Part shown: positions 40,663 through 47,877 of the stretch, piece by piece
Numbering within the stretch: the first letter of the stretch is position 1
How the letters are laid out: every line of letters begins with the position of its first letter
Assembly: GCA_026705765.1 (NCBI GenBank)
Contig: JAPPAB010000001.1
Span: 1-47,877 of the forward strand
Direction of reading: 5' to 3'
Length of the DNA stretch: 47,877 bases
DNA from: Gemmatimonadota bacterium
Lineage (GTDB): Bacteria; Latescibacterota; UBA2968
Made by a program: the position numbers and the translations under genes
Notes under the pieces: generated by a model
Databases searched by the model: none
Seen by the model: only the letters and a program-made list of their open reading frames with translations
What the model was told of the DNA's origin: nothing

Positions 40663-43076
40663 ACATCCAACTCCTCGAGTTCCTCTAAATAGTCTTCGTC
40701 AACGAGGACTTCGCGTCCCTTACTCGACCCATTGGACGGGCCAACAATACCGGCGGCTTCGAGTTCGTCAACAAGGCGGGCGGCCCGCGAGTATCCGACC
40801 TTCATCCGGCGCTGCAGGAGCGATGCCGAGCCCTGCTGGTGGATAACCACCAATCGCAATGCCTCATCAAACCGGGCGTCTCGCTCATTATCTACAACAG
40901 AAAGATCGCTATTTTCGCCCTCAAATTCAACTCTGTCGAGTTCGACATCCTGATCGCGCACCCAGGCCACTAATTGTTCGGTTTCTTCGGTATCGATCCA
41001 CGCACCGTGAAGGCGAATGGGTTCTGGTTGTCCTGGAGGCAAGAATAGCATATCACCTCGCCCCAGGAGTTTTTCACCGCCATTGGCGTCAATGATCGTG
41101 CGCGAATCGACCTTGGATGCCACGCGAAATGCAATGCGAGTAGGGAAATTGGCTTTGATTGTCCCCGTAATCACATTTACTGAAGGACGCTGGGTTGCAA
41201 TAATGAGATGTATGCCCACAGCGCGGGCCATTTGTGCCAATCGCGCCAGTGAATTTTCAATATCACTCGGTGCTGTCATCATCAAATCGGCCAATTCGTC
41301 GATCACCACGACTATATAGGGCAAGGCATCGGGAATCTCGTCGCGGTCTTCCTCGGTGGGTGCTTCCTGTCGCAGCCGCGCCATTTTGGCATTAAAATCA
41401 GTAATATTGCGCGCTGTAAACTGCGCCATCGTGCGATATCGGTTCTCCATCTCTGATACCGCCCACTTGAGCGCACCCGACGCCATTTTGGGATCGACGA
41501 CAACAGGAGCGAGGAGATGTGGAATATCGTTGTAAATTGACAATTCCAGCATTTTGGGATCTACCATAATAAAACGCACTTCCTCTGGTGTGCAGCGGAA
41601 TAAAATGCTGGAAATCAACGCATTGATACACCCCGATTTACCAGCTCCTGTTGCGCCAGCAATTAACAAATGCGGCATTTTTGCCAGATCGGCACAATAG
41701 GGATCGCCCGAAGCTGTTTTGCCGAACCCAAGCATCAATTTTGAATCGGACTGCTCAAATGCGCGCGATTCCAAAATTTCTTTTAAGAAGACCGTATAGG
41801 GTTCTGGATTGGGCACTTCAATGCCAACCGCAGCTTTTCCGGGAATGGGAGCCTGAATGCGAATGCTTTGCGCTTTCATCACGAGGGCGAGATCGTCTGC
41901 AAGTCCGACTATTTTGCTGACTTTCACGCCCGGGGGAGGTACAACCTCATATGTCGTAATAACAGGTCCTGGATTGACCTGCACGACTTTGCCCTGAACG
42001 CCGAAATTGCTCAGGCTTTGCTCCAATACCTGTGCCCCTTTAAACAGGGTTTCGCGGTCTATAATCCCATCACCAGGAGGAGGGTCTTCCAGCAACTTTA
42101 AACTGGGCAGTAAATATGTCGAAGATCTCTTGCGCTTGATTTTCTTTTTCTTTTTCGGTTTTGAAGGAACAGGTTCTGGTTCTGGCTCAGGCGTTTCATC
42201 TACTATTTCAAATTCCACTTCAGGCAATTCGTCTTCTTCTCGCTCAACCCGTGCCACATCTGGAATGGGGTCAGCGATTTTCTCTTTTGTGGGCTTCTCT
42301 AATAGTTCATCAATGTCTTTTTTTTCTATGTCATCAGCGATTACTGGCTTGGGCACCTCGACCAATTCATCCTTTTTCCATTCATCTGGAATGGGGGCGT
42401 CAACAATCTCTTCTTCAGTTATATTTTTTTTTTGATCAAGGTCCTCAATTTGATCAATGTCTTCGTCTCGTACCACTTCGGTTGATGTCCCGTTATTGTC
42501 AGACTCCTCCGCACGTTTTTTCAAGAATGTCCACTCGGGTATTCGGTTAAACGGAATATCGGTGGCAACCATCAACAATACCACAAACAGCGTCGCCAAA
42601 GAAATATAAGAACCAACAGTACCCAAATAGGGCACCAGGAGGGAAGACGATAGCATAAATCCCAGCCCGCCTCCCAATTTCCAGGACATTGTGGGGCGCT
42701 CCCAAAAAAGTACGCCTGTTGCGCCACAATAAATCACCATTAGTGAAAACAGGATGATACTGTGCACTACAAGTGATCTGACGCTCGACATCCTGAGGCG
42801 GTTCCACCCCCACACCAATAGCACAACAATCAGTGCGTAAGCGCCGTAGCCCACGCTAAATAGCAAGTGATAGGAGACGTGTGCGCCGAGCCACCCGATC
42901 AGATTTTGCGCCAATTCGTTGGGGCGCGTCGAATTGGGTGGGTCCTCAGGCGAGTGCGATAGCAAGCTCAAAGCCATCAATAGCGCGAGTGCAATCAAGC
43001 ATATGCCCAAAATTTGAAAAGGTAATCTCGACTGATCTTTTGGGGTCTCAGGTAATGCCTTCGATGACTGTTCCAT
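40659..43076 (-). CDS. ftsK: DNA translocase FtsK/SpoIIIE
   Basis: This 805-residue protein pumps DNA through the division septum and activates dimer resolution. Four N-terminal membrane segments (about 20-40, 70-90, 102-124, 140-173) are followed by a linker of about 150 residues, very acidic and with Pro-Glu repeats (PEPEPEPVPSK). The RecA-like motor comes next, with Walker A GATGAGKS and Walker B IVVVIDELADLMM. The C-terminal winged-helix gamma domain (EALRLVVIHQQGSASLLQRR) reads the KOPS orienting sequences. The linker is short compared with E. coli FtsK. AGGAAC is before the ATG. A small dyad CGATGT-GGGG-ACATCG (43113-43128) lies in the leader. Confidence 0.96.
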   Translation of the reverse strand: MEQSSKALPETPKDQSRLPFQILGICLIALALLMALSLLSHSPEDPPNSTRPNELAQNLIGWLGAHVSYHLLFSVGYGAYALIVVLLVWGWNRLRMSSVRSLVVHSIILFSLMVIYCGATGVLFWERPTMSWKLGGGLGFMLSSSLLVPYLGTVGSYISLATLFVVLLMVATDIPFNRIPEWTFLKKRAEESDNNGTSTEVVRDEDIDQIEDLDQKKNITEEEIVDAPIPDEWKKDELVEVPKPVIADDIEKKDIDELLEKPTKEKIADPIPDVARVEREEDELPEVEFEIVDETPEPEPEPVPSKPKKKKKIKRKRSSTYLLPSLKLLEDPPPGDGIIDRETLFKGAQVLEQSLSNFGVQGKVVQVNPGPVITTYEVVPPPGVKVSKIVGLADDLALVMKAQSIRIQAPIPGKAAVGIEVPNPEPYTVFLKEILESRAFEQSDSKLMLGFGKTASGDPYCADLAKMPHLLIAGATGAGKSGCINALISSILFRCTPEEVRFIMVDPKMLELSIYNDIPHLLAPVVVDPKMASGALKWAVSEMENRYRTMAQFTARNITDFNAKMARLRQEAPTEEDRDEIPDALPYIVVVIDELADLMMTAPSDIENSLARLAQMARAVGIHLIIATQRPSVNVITGTIKANFPTRIAFRVASKVDSRTIIDANGGEKLLGRGDMLFLPPGQPEPIRLHGAWIDTEETEQLVAWVRDQDVELDRVEFEGENSDLSVVDNERDARFDEALRLVVIHQQGSASLLQRRMKVGYSRAARLVDELEAAGIVGPSNGSSKGREVLVDEDYLEELEELDV

Positions 43077-43171
43077 ATTTGTTCCTCACAGCATCAAAGG
43101 GGAGAATAGATCCGATGTGGGGACATCGATAAAGATAAATAAAAATAAGAAGTGAAAAGAAAAAAGTCCAC

Positions 43172-43193
43172 CTTCACCCTTCACCCTTCACCC
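43172..43193. repeat. Three tandem copies of a 7-base unit (TTCACCC)
   Basis: CTTCACC is repeated three times just after the stop codon of the lamin-tail protein gene. A similar C/T/A-rich run with repeated CACTTCC is at 28229-28260 before the ABC-F gene. The strand asymmetry (purines on the other strand) is clear. Confidence 0.8.
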
Positions 43194-43194
43194 C

Positions 43195-44052
43195 TCATTG
43201 GCTTATCCCTCTTGCCATCACCACAGATTTTCGGGCGCGGAATAATTCGCCTTCCGGTGTGCCGACTTCCAGGTAGATAACATAAATACCGGGCTTTAAA
43301 ATTTGTCCATTATCATTGCTTCCATCCCAATTTACAACGCGCTGACTACCACTTTCAATACTTTCGAGTAAGGTTGCCACGCGCCTGCCCGTGCGATCAA
43401 ACACCCACAAATTTGCGTGGAGTCTGGGAGAGGGCACCCGATATGTAATGGCGACATGATCGACAAAGGGGTTGGGCTCAACCGCCACTGATACCTCTGC
43501 TACTTTATTGTTAAATCGAACGCTATTTGCAGCCCCGGGGGTCGCACCCCGCGGATCCTGGCTGTCGAGCCAGTTGTTTTGATCGCCCGCTACAGTAAGA
43601 TCAATGCGTTCCAGACTGATAGCGATCGCTTGTGCTGGATAAAAGATGCTATCGACAAGTGTTGCCGTCGCATCGCGCAAAATGAGACCATCGCCTCCAT
43701 TGTTCAGTCGGGGCCAGCGGGTAAGCGACAAAATGGGAACATCGAGGCCGGGATATTGCAGGCCAATGGCATCTGCGTCTTGTGCGACGATTGCATATCC
43801 TCCACCATTAATGACCGAACCTGTTCCAAATTGTCCCGTTGTTCGCAAATCGGATAACGTCCACTCCGATAGATGAACTGCGTCTGGCGAATGATTGTAC
43901 AATTCAATCCACTCTGACCCATCGGCGGGCCGTGCCATCACCTCGTTGATTACCACCTGTGCAGAGACCTCCACGGCGAGCAAGATGGAGCAACAAAATA
44001 GCGCATTGACTATTGAGTACATTTTGTTTTTTAAATTCTGTATTCTATCCAT
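43195..44052 (-). CDS. Secreted lamin-tail-domain protein with FlgD-like C-terminal domain
   Basis: This 285-residue protein has a signal peptide (MYSIVNALFCCSILLAVEVSA from residue 11, cleaved about 31). The lamin tail domain (QVVINEVMARPADGSEWIEL...SEWTLSDL) covers about 32-160. A C-terminal Ig-like domain of the FlgD/por-type sorting kind (about 195-285) contains VEPNPFVDHVAITYRVPS, WDGSNDNGQILKPGIYVIYL and RARKSVVMAR. Such pairs are usual in extracellular proteins of the FCB group. Function is unknown. The ATG at 44052 is chosen because of the signal peptide and because it is one base after the stop of the VWA-type gene (TAAAATGG), so it is the last gene of the tsaD unit. Confidence 0.85.
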   Translation of the reverse strand: MDRIQNLKNKMYSIVNALFCCSILLAVEVSAQVVINEVMARPADGSEWIELYNHSPDAVHLSEWTLSDLRTTGQFGTGSVINGGGYAIVAQDADAIGLQYPGLDVPILSLTRWPRLNNGGDGLILRDATATLVDSIFYPAQAIAISLERIDLTVAGDQNNWLDSQDPRGATPGAANSVRFNNKVAEVSVAVEPNPFVDHVAITYRVPSPRLHANLWVFDRTGRRVATLLESIESGSQRVVNWDGSNDNGQILKPGIYVIYLEVGTPEGELFRARKSVVMARGISQ

Positions 44053-44053
44053 T

Positions 44054-46198
44054 TTATAACATCCCCAATCTTCGTCGAATAGTCCATTCAAAGACCAGTA
44101 ATCCCACCAGCAAAAATAGCGGCCACTCATGTTCCCAAAATCTGATCCGGTGGTGGGTGACAACAGGCTCAGGAGCCAGCACAAGCGAATCGAGTGCGGC
44201 TTTCAGATCACCTGGTCTCACATATTGTCCATCACTGCGCGTGGCAATATCGCCGAGCAGTTCGGCGCGCATACGCACGGTTTCGTATTCCAGGCTGTAT
44301 CTTCCCACAGTAAAACGTCCCGTACCTTTGCCCAGGTCCCCATCATTGGCCTGTGCCTGTATCTGAAGCTCGTAATCGCCTTGTGGGAAACGTCCCAAAT
44401 TGCCGGCATACCGTCCACCGCCCAAATCTCGCAAAACAACTTCTCGCACACCCAAACTGTCGCCGACTCGCGCCAGAACTCGTGCGCCTGAACGCGGCTG
44501 CAACAGGTGATCAAAAACACTTGCATGCACCGCGACTGGTTCACCGCTTCGATACTCGGGTTTTTCAGTCATGATTTTTATGCGGGACATCTCGTCGCGC
44601 GTGACCAGCCAACGCACCATATTTTTCCAAAATGCGCGCGACACAGCATCGGTCTTGCCATCGCCCCACATCATCAGCCCGTGACGCCAAAATGTTTGGT
44701 AGGCTACAATCGCGGTTTTTCCCGCGCCCACGCGGCGAATTGCCAGCACTGGCATCGGTGCGCCATCAACGCGTTCTGTGGGATGATGTGCTAATACAGT
44801 TGCGTTGGAAACAGCAGTTCCCACGCGATTATAAGACAGAAGTGGCGGCAATGCCTCCCAGGCATCGCGGTCACTTAATGGATCATCTGATACGCGCAAA
44901 ATGGGGTGGTGAGAATCGGGAAACGAAAGGGCAAAAGCGCGTTCTTGAAATGTGTCTGACGACCGTAACACCTGTACGGGCAAAACGTCGGCCAATGCCG
45001 AGCGCGCGTATCCATCGTCAAAAGCAGCATCCCCTCCGAGGGCCAACAGCCCCCCGCCTTTTTGTACGAAGGCAACAAGTGCCTGCTCTGGTACACCTGC
45101 AAGCGCTTCGTAGGGCGCGTTGATCAACGCGACAATATCGCGCTCGTCCAATGTAAGCAGCGCGCGATGCACATCTCTTTGCCACCCGGCCCCCAATGTG
45201 CGTACCAACACCTCAACTTCCAAATTGGCATCTTCTTGTAGCATGCGCCGTAAATAGCCCAAATCGGCGCCTGGGCTGCCCGCAAGTATTAAAATGCGCA
45301 CGCGGCTTTCGAGCACATCTGTCGAGACCACCACGCGGTTGTTGCCCACTGTGCGCTCGCCTGCTTGCGCCGCAATTTGTACTGAGAATGCATGTCGCCC
45401 GGATTGCTCGGGTCTGATCTCAAATTCGAGGGTTTGCTCACCATCGGCCAGCGCAATGGTTTGGGCACTCACTTCCCGATCATCCAGGAATACGCGCACT
45501 TGTTCACGCACCTGTTCAAATCCAAAAGACAGTACGCGCGCTTGCATCACCAGCGACCTGCCCACATAGCCGAGGGGATCGATAACCGCCGATACTATGG
45601 ATACATCTTTAGGCGCGACTGGGTCACCTGTTCCCACAGCGATCACTGGCACGCCCAGATCGACCGCTGCCCGCTCGGGACGCCCACCCAAGTTTTGCCC
45701 GCCATCGGAAATGAGCACCACTGCGGCAAGTCCTTCACCCATTGTTTGTTCGCGCAACCCATCTAATGCACCTGCCAGGTTGGTCGCTCGCCCCGCCCAT
45801 GTAAGTTCTTCTTCTTCGTGCATGGGCGTCAAAACATCGGAAAACCGATATTGCGTCACGCGTGCGCGATCACGCAAATTTTTGAGTGGGGGATCAGCCA
45901 GCACGGCTTTTACAACTTCCGATCGCGCGGTATCGCCATCTGCTATTTTCATGCTTTCGCTATCGTCAATGAGCAGGGCGACTAAGGGCAAACGCTGTGT
46001 ATGCAATGTCAATGCGAGAATCGGCTCCATCAAAAGGCCAATTAGCAAAACAAGTGCCGCGACGCGCACACCCAACAACAATCGATGTATGCCCCTAAGG
46101 CGCGAGCGATACATTAGAAAAGAGAGATAAATTCCGGCGCAGCCGACGATTAATAGCAGCCATCCATCTGTGGCGGAAAATCCAATATTGCGCAGCAT
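44054..46198 (-). CDS. Membrane protein with VWA-type domain and glutamine-amidotransferase-like domain
   Basis: This protein has 714 residues with two N-terminal helices (about 12-30 and 42-64), a large outside part and one C-terminal helix (FLLVGLLVFEWTIRR). Residues 70-200 form a von Willebrand A-like domain with the metal site D78-x-S80-x-S82 and the later LISDGGQNLGG. A segment at about 300-430 (VRILILAGSPGADLGYLRRML...GGGLLALGGDAAF) resembles the amidotransferase-like domain found in this group. Beta domains follow. This is the BatA/CoxE-like 'VWA plus GATase-like' protein of Planctomycetes and FCB bacteria; no function is established. It starts two bases after tsaD and is co-transcribed with it and the lamin-tail gene. 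Confidence 0.85.
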   Translation of the reverse strand: MLRNIGFSATDGWLLLIVGCAGIYLSFLMYRSRLRGIHRLLLGVRVAALVLLIGLLMEPILALTLHTQRLPLVALLIDDSESMKIADGDTARSEVVKAVLADPPLKNLRDRARVTQYRFSDVLTPMHEEEELTWAGRATNLAGALDGLREQTMGEGLAAVVLISDGGQNLGGRPERAAVDLGVPVIAVGTGDPVAPKDVSIVSAVIDPLGYVGRSLVMQARVLSFGFEQVREQVRVFLDDREVSAQTIALADGEQTLEFEIRPEQSGRHAFSVQIAAQAGERTVGNNRVVVSTDVLESRVRILILAGSPGADLGYLRRMLQEDANLEVEVLVRTLGAGWQRDVHRALLTLDERDIVALINAPYEALAGVPEQALVAFVQKGGGLLALGGDAAFDDGYARSALADVLPVQVLRSSDTFQERAFALSFPDSHHPILRVSDDPLSDRDAWEALPPLLSYNRVGTAVSNATVLAHHPTERVDGAPMPVLAIRRVGAGKTAIVAYQTFWRHGLMMWGDGKTDAVSRAFWKNMVRWLVTRDEMSRIKIMTEKPEYRSGEPVAVHASVFDHLLQPRSGARVLARVGDSLGVREVVLRDLGGGRYAGNLGRFPQGDYELQIQAQANDGDLGKGTGRFTVGRYSLEYETVRMRAELLGDIATRSDGQYVRPGDLKAALDSLVLAPEPVVTHHRIRFWEHEWPLFLLVGLLVFEWTIRRRLGML

Positions 46199-46200
46199 TG

Positions 46201-47250
46201 TTATACCTGCCGCTCGCGCAGTCCAGGCAGCGGCAACCGGGGAGCCGCATTCAAATTACCTCCGGCAACTTCACCTTGCGACAATCGAAAAGCGCCTGCG
46301 CCAGCAATCATCGCTGCATTGTCCGTACACAAGCGCGTGGGCGGATAAAAAACATCCATCCCGAGTTTGGACGCACCGTCGTCGAGGTGTGCTCGTAGCG
46401 CGCGATTGGCGGCTACCCCGCCCGAAAGCAATATTCGCTCTGCACCTGCTTCCCGTGCCGCTTTGAGTGTCTTTTCCACGAGCACATCGACTACAGCCGC
46501 CTGAAAACTCGCCGCAATATTCGCTCGAATAGCTTCAAGATCCTCCACTGCGAGATCGCGAACTCGATAGAGTACAGAGGTTTTTAGCCCGCTAAAACTA
46601 AAATCAAATCCCGGATCATTGATCAATGCACGCGGAAAATCAAAGGCAACGGGATTCCCTTCTTCGGCAAGCATAGAAATGCGCGGTCCGCCCATGGTGA
46701 CCTCGCCCTCGCGCAATAACCCCAGTATTTTAGCTACTTTATCAAATGCTTCACCTGCGGCATCGTCGCGCGTGCGTCCCCAGCGCTCATAATTGCCCCA
46801 CGCACAGACATAAATCAATTCCGTGTGCCCTCCTGAAGCCACCAGTGCCATAAAAGGTGGTACCAGATCAGGGTGCGCCATACTGCCTGCAAATAAATGT
46901 CCTTCAATGTGATGCACACCCACAAGGGGCAGTCCCGAACCCAATGCAAGCCCTTTGCTCACGGAAATGCCCACCAGCAGGGAGCCGACCAGGCCGGGCC
47001 CTTGTGTCACAGCGATACCACATAGATCGTCCAGTTTCAGGTCGGCTTCTAAAAGTGCTTGATCGACGACGGGAAGGAGTGTTCGTATGTGGTTGCGAGA
47101 TGCCAACTCGGGTACTACGCCGCCGTAGAGGCTGTGTTCTGTTTGGGAAAAAATCGCGTTGGAATAGATATGCCCATCTGCTACCACGGCAGCGGCAGTT
47201 TCGTCGCAGGATGTTTCAATGCCTAAAATGGGCCGATCGGAAATGCTCAT
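46201..47250 (-). CDS. tsaD: tRNA N6-adenosine threonylcarbamoyltransferase TsaD
   Basis: This 349-residue ASKHA-fold enzyme transfers the threonylcarbamoyl group to A37 of tRNAs that read ANN codons, working with TsaB, TsaE and TsaC, whose genes are not in the window. It opens ILGIETSCDETAAAVV. The metal ligands His114 and His118 are in HIEGH, and ALVASGGHTELIYV, FSFSGLKTSVLY and LLSGGVAANRALR are the other family motifs. The ribosome site is weak. It heads a three-gene unit with the VWA-type and lamin-tail genes. Two terminators of the next gene lie upstream. Confidence 0.96.
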   Translation of the reverse strand: MSISDRPILGIETSCDETAAAVVADGHIYSNAIFSQTEHSLYGGVVPELASRNHIRTLLPVVDQALLEADLKLDDLCGIAVTQGPGLVGSLLVGISVSKGLALGSGLPLVGVHHIEGHLFAGSMAHPDLVPPFMALVASGGHTELIYVCAWGNYERWGRTRDDAAGEAFDKVAKILGLLREGEVTMGGPRISMLAEEGNPVAFDFPRALINDPGFDFSFSGLKTSVLYRVRDLAVEDLEAIRANIAASFQAAVVDVLVEKTLKAAREAGAERILLSGGVAANRALRAHLDDGASKLGMDVFYPPTRLCTDNAAMIAGAGAFRLSQGEVAGGNLNAAPRLPLPGLRERQV

Positions 47251-47316
47251 AAGTACGTATCAGCTGTTGGGAAATTAAGGGGAGTGTATCGGCATAAGAA
47301 GGGAAAAAAGAAAGAA

Positions 47317-47360
47317 ACCGGTGCCGCCCTTGTTGGGAGAAGGTGAAACGGCAAACCGGT
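47317..47360 (-). terminator. Second hairpin in the tsaD upstream region
   Basis: ACCGGTGCCG pairs with CGGC-aa-ACCGGT (two-base bulge). On the minus strand GGTTTCTTTCTTTTTT follows. It backs up the terminator at 47363-47411 and lies in the leader region of tsaD. Confidence 0.55.
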
Positions 47361-47362
47361 AA

Positions 47363-47411
47363 GGAAAAAAACAGCCATTTCGACGAGGTATTCCCCACCG
47401 AAATGGCTGTT
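47363..47411 (-). terminator. Strong intrinsic terminator of the small zinc-ribbon gene
   Basis: A perfect 13-base stem (AACAGCCATTTCG / CGAAATGGCTGTT) with a 16-base loop is followed on the minus strand by a T run. It begins right at the TAG stop of the 63-residue gene. Confidence 0.85.
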
Positions 47412-47603
47412 CTACTTGTAGGACTCGGTAATATTCCGGCCCGTGCTAATTTCACCGTTGTCAATCCGCAAATTATATCCGCAGTTGGGATTGTTGCATA
47501 CCCATGCTTTGTACATGATAGATGCCCCATCGCGCCCATAATCCGACAGCGGTAGTAAAATACCCGTGTTGCACTTCAAACACTGTGGAAACGCTTGCTC
47601 CAT
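47412..47603 (-). CDS. Small zinc-ribbon protein
   Basis: This 63-residue protein has Cys at CLKC (8-11) and CNNPNC (36-41), which should form one zinc ribbon. The chain between is DYGRDGASIMYKAWV. The start at 47603 has GAGAGGAGGG four to five bases upstream, and translation should be strong. It is monocistronic with a promoter (47710-47737) and a strong terminator. It resembles small rubredoxin-like or zinc-ribbon proteins without a known function. Confidence 0.75.
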   Translation of the reverse strand: MEQAFPQCLKCNTGILLPLSDYGRDGASIMYKAWVCNNPNCGYNLRIDNGEISTGRNITESYK

Positions 47604-47709
47604 AAAACCCTCCTCTCCACCGGCGTCGTTAAAAAAAATCTCGCCATGCACACAACCCGTTCGGCCATAAAGTTAGGAGTGATCATGGCCAAGGGATAAA
47701 TTTGAAGAT

Positions 47710-47737
47710 AATGTAACAAACTTATGGACAAAGTCAA
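47710..47737 (-). promoter_or_regulatory. Possible promoter of the small zinc-ribbon gene
   Basis: TTGACT (47732-47737) and TACATT (47710-47715) are 16 bases apart on the minus strand, about 107 bases before the ATG. The leader includes another GGCCAT-rich stretch with no clear fold. Confidence 0.4.
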
Positions 47738-47781
47738 CTTGTTTTATCCCATTTTTCCGTGCTCATCCCGCGCCAAAGCAA

Positions 47782-47810
47782 TTGACAAGTGCATTTTACC
47801 GCCTTATTTT
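47782..47810 (+). promoter_or_regulatory. Sigma-70-type promoter of a plus-strand gene at the right edge
   Basis: A perfect TTGACA (47782-47787) and TATTTT (47805-47810) are 17 bases apart, 48 bases before the ATG at 47859. The boxes are identical to those at 16099-16127. Confidence 0.65.
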
Positions 47811-47858
47811 TGGACACCTTCTCCCCGTGTTTTTAGACCCTTATTCTGGAGGGAGTAT

Positions 47859-47877
47859 ATGCCTCATCTGCCGGAAC
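47859..47877 (+). CDS. Start of a plus-strand gene (runs off the right edge)
   Basis: Only the first six codons (MPHLPE) are present. The call rests on GGAGGG five bases before the ATG and on the promoter at 47782-47810. The product cannot be named. Confidence 0.6.

Noticed and set aside
43172-43193. CRISPR-like array
   Set aside because: The units are only seven bases and adjoin with no spacers.

Overview
The window is a chromosomal segment from a Gram-negative (diderm) bacterium. BamA, Skp/OmpH, FabZ, LolA, LolD and an RND efflux system show an outer membrane with lipoprotein and LPS-type biogenesis. A GWxTD-domain TPR protein, a lamin-tail protein with a FlgD-like C-terminal Ig domain, MacB/FtsX-type permeases and two phytanoyl-CoA dioxygenase (PhyH) family proteins together suggest the FCB superphylum or a neighbouring candidate phylum such as Latescibacterota. 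This placement is an inference from gene content, not from a marker tree. Base composition is moderate, starts are mostly ATG with strong AGGAGG-type ribosome binding sites, and TTG and GTG starts also occur. No IS element, CRISPR array or intact prophage is visible.

Layout: (1) 1-24.5 kb is read almost wholly from the minus strand. It holds the N-terminal end of a sulfatase; an RND efflux operon (coiled-coil membrane protein, adaptor, permease); an RpoD-like sigma factor with a GAAC-N4-GTTC palindrome in its promoter spacer; and a tightly packed six-gene operon (GWxTD/TPR protein, glycerate 2-kinase, PhyH oxygenase, DUF6785-type membrane protein, uronate-dehydrogenase-like SDR, 6-pyruvoyl-tetrahydropterin-synthase-like protein). 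Next come a two-gene unit with a possible single-strand-annealing protein, an FtsX-type ABC permease with a near-consensus sigma-54 promoter and tandem upstream operators, an ECF sigma factor unit, a 770-base region with a candidate small RNA and minimal ORFs, modBC without modA, and an IlvD/Edd-family dehydratase. (2) 24.7-30.1 kb is read from the plus strand: PhyH oxygenase, tRNA-Val(CAC), zinc-ribbon coiled-coil protein, RNase HI, the RNase P RNA, pyrF and an ABC-F ATPase. (3) 30.2-47.6 kb is minus again and mostly housekeeping: fabZ, skp, bamA, clpC, lolD, lysS, prfB (with the programmed +1 frameshift), lolA, ftsK, a lamin-tail secreted protein, a VWA-type membrane protein, tsaD and a small zinc-ribbon protein. 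A plus-strand gene starts at the right edge.

How it fits together: the uronate-dehydrogenase-like enzyme, the glycerate kinase, the aldonate-type dehydratase and the sulfatase would suit use of uronic acids and sulfated polysaccharides (uronate to aldarate, then tartronate semialdehyde and glycerate, then 2-phosphoglycerate). That link is inferred. Housekeeping promoters repeatedly show TTGACN-17 bp-TATNTT. The parts most worth a second look are the sigma-54 enhancer arrangement (18.8-19.06 kb), the operator-in-promoter of the sigma factor gene (6.87-6.90 kb), the tandem-terminator/mini-ORF region (20.24-20.80 kb) and the six-gene operon.
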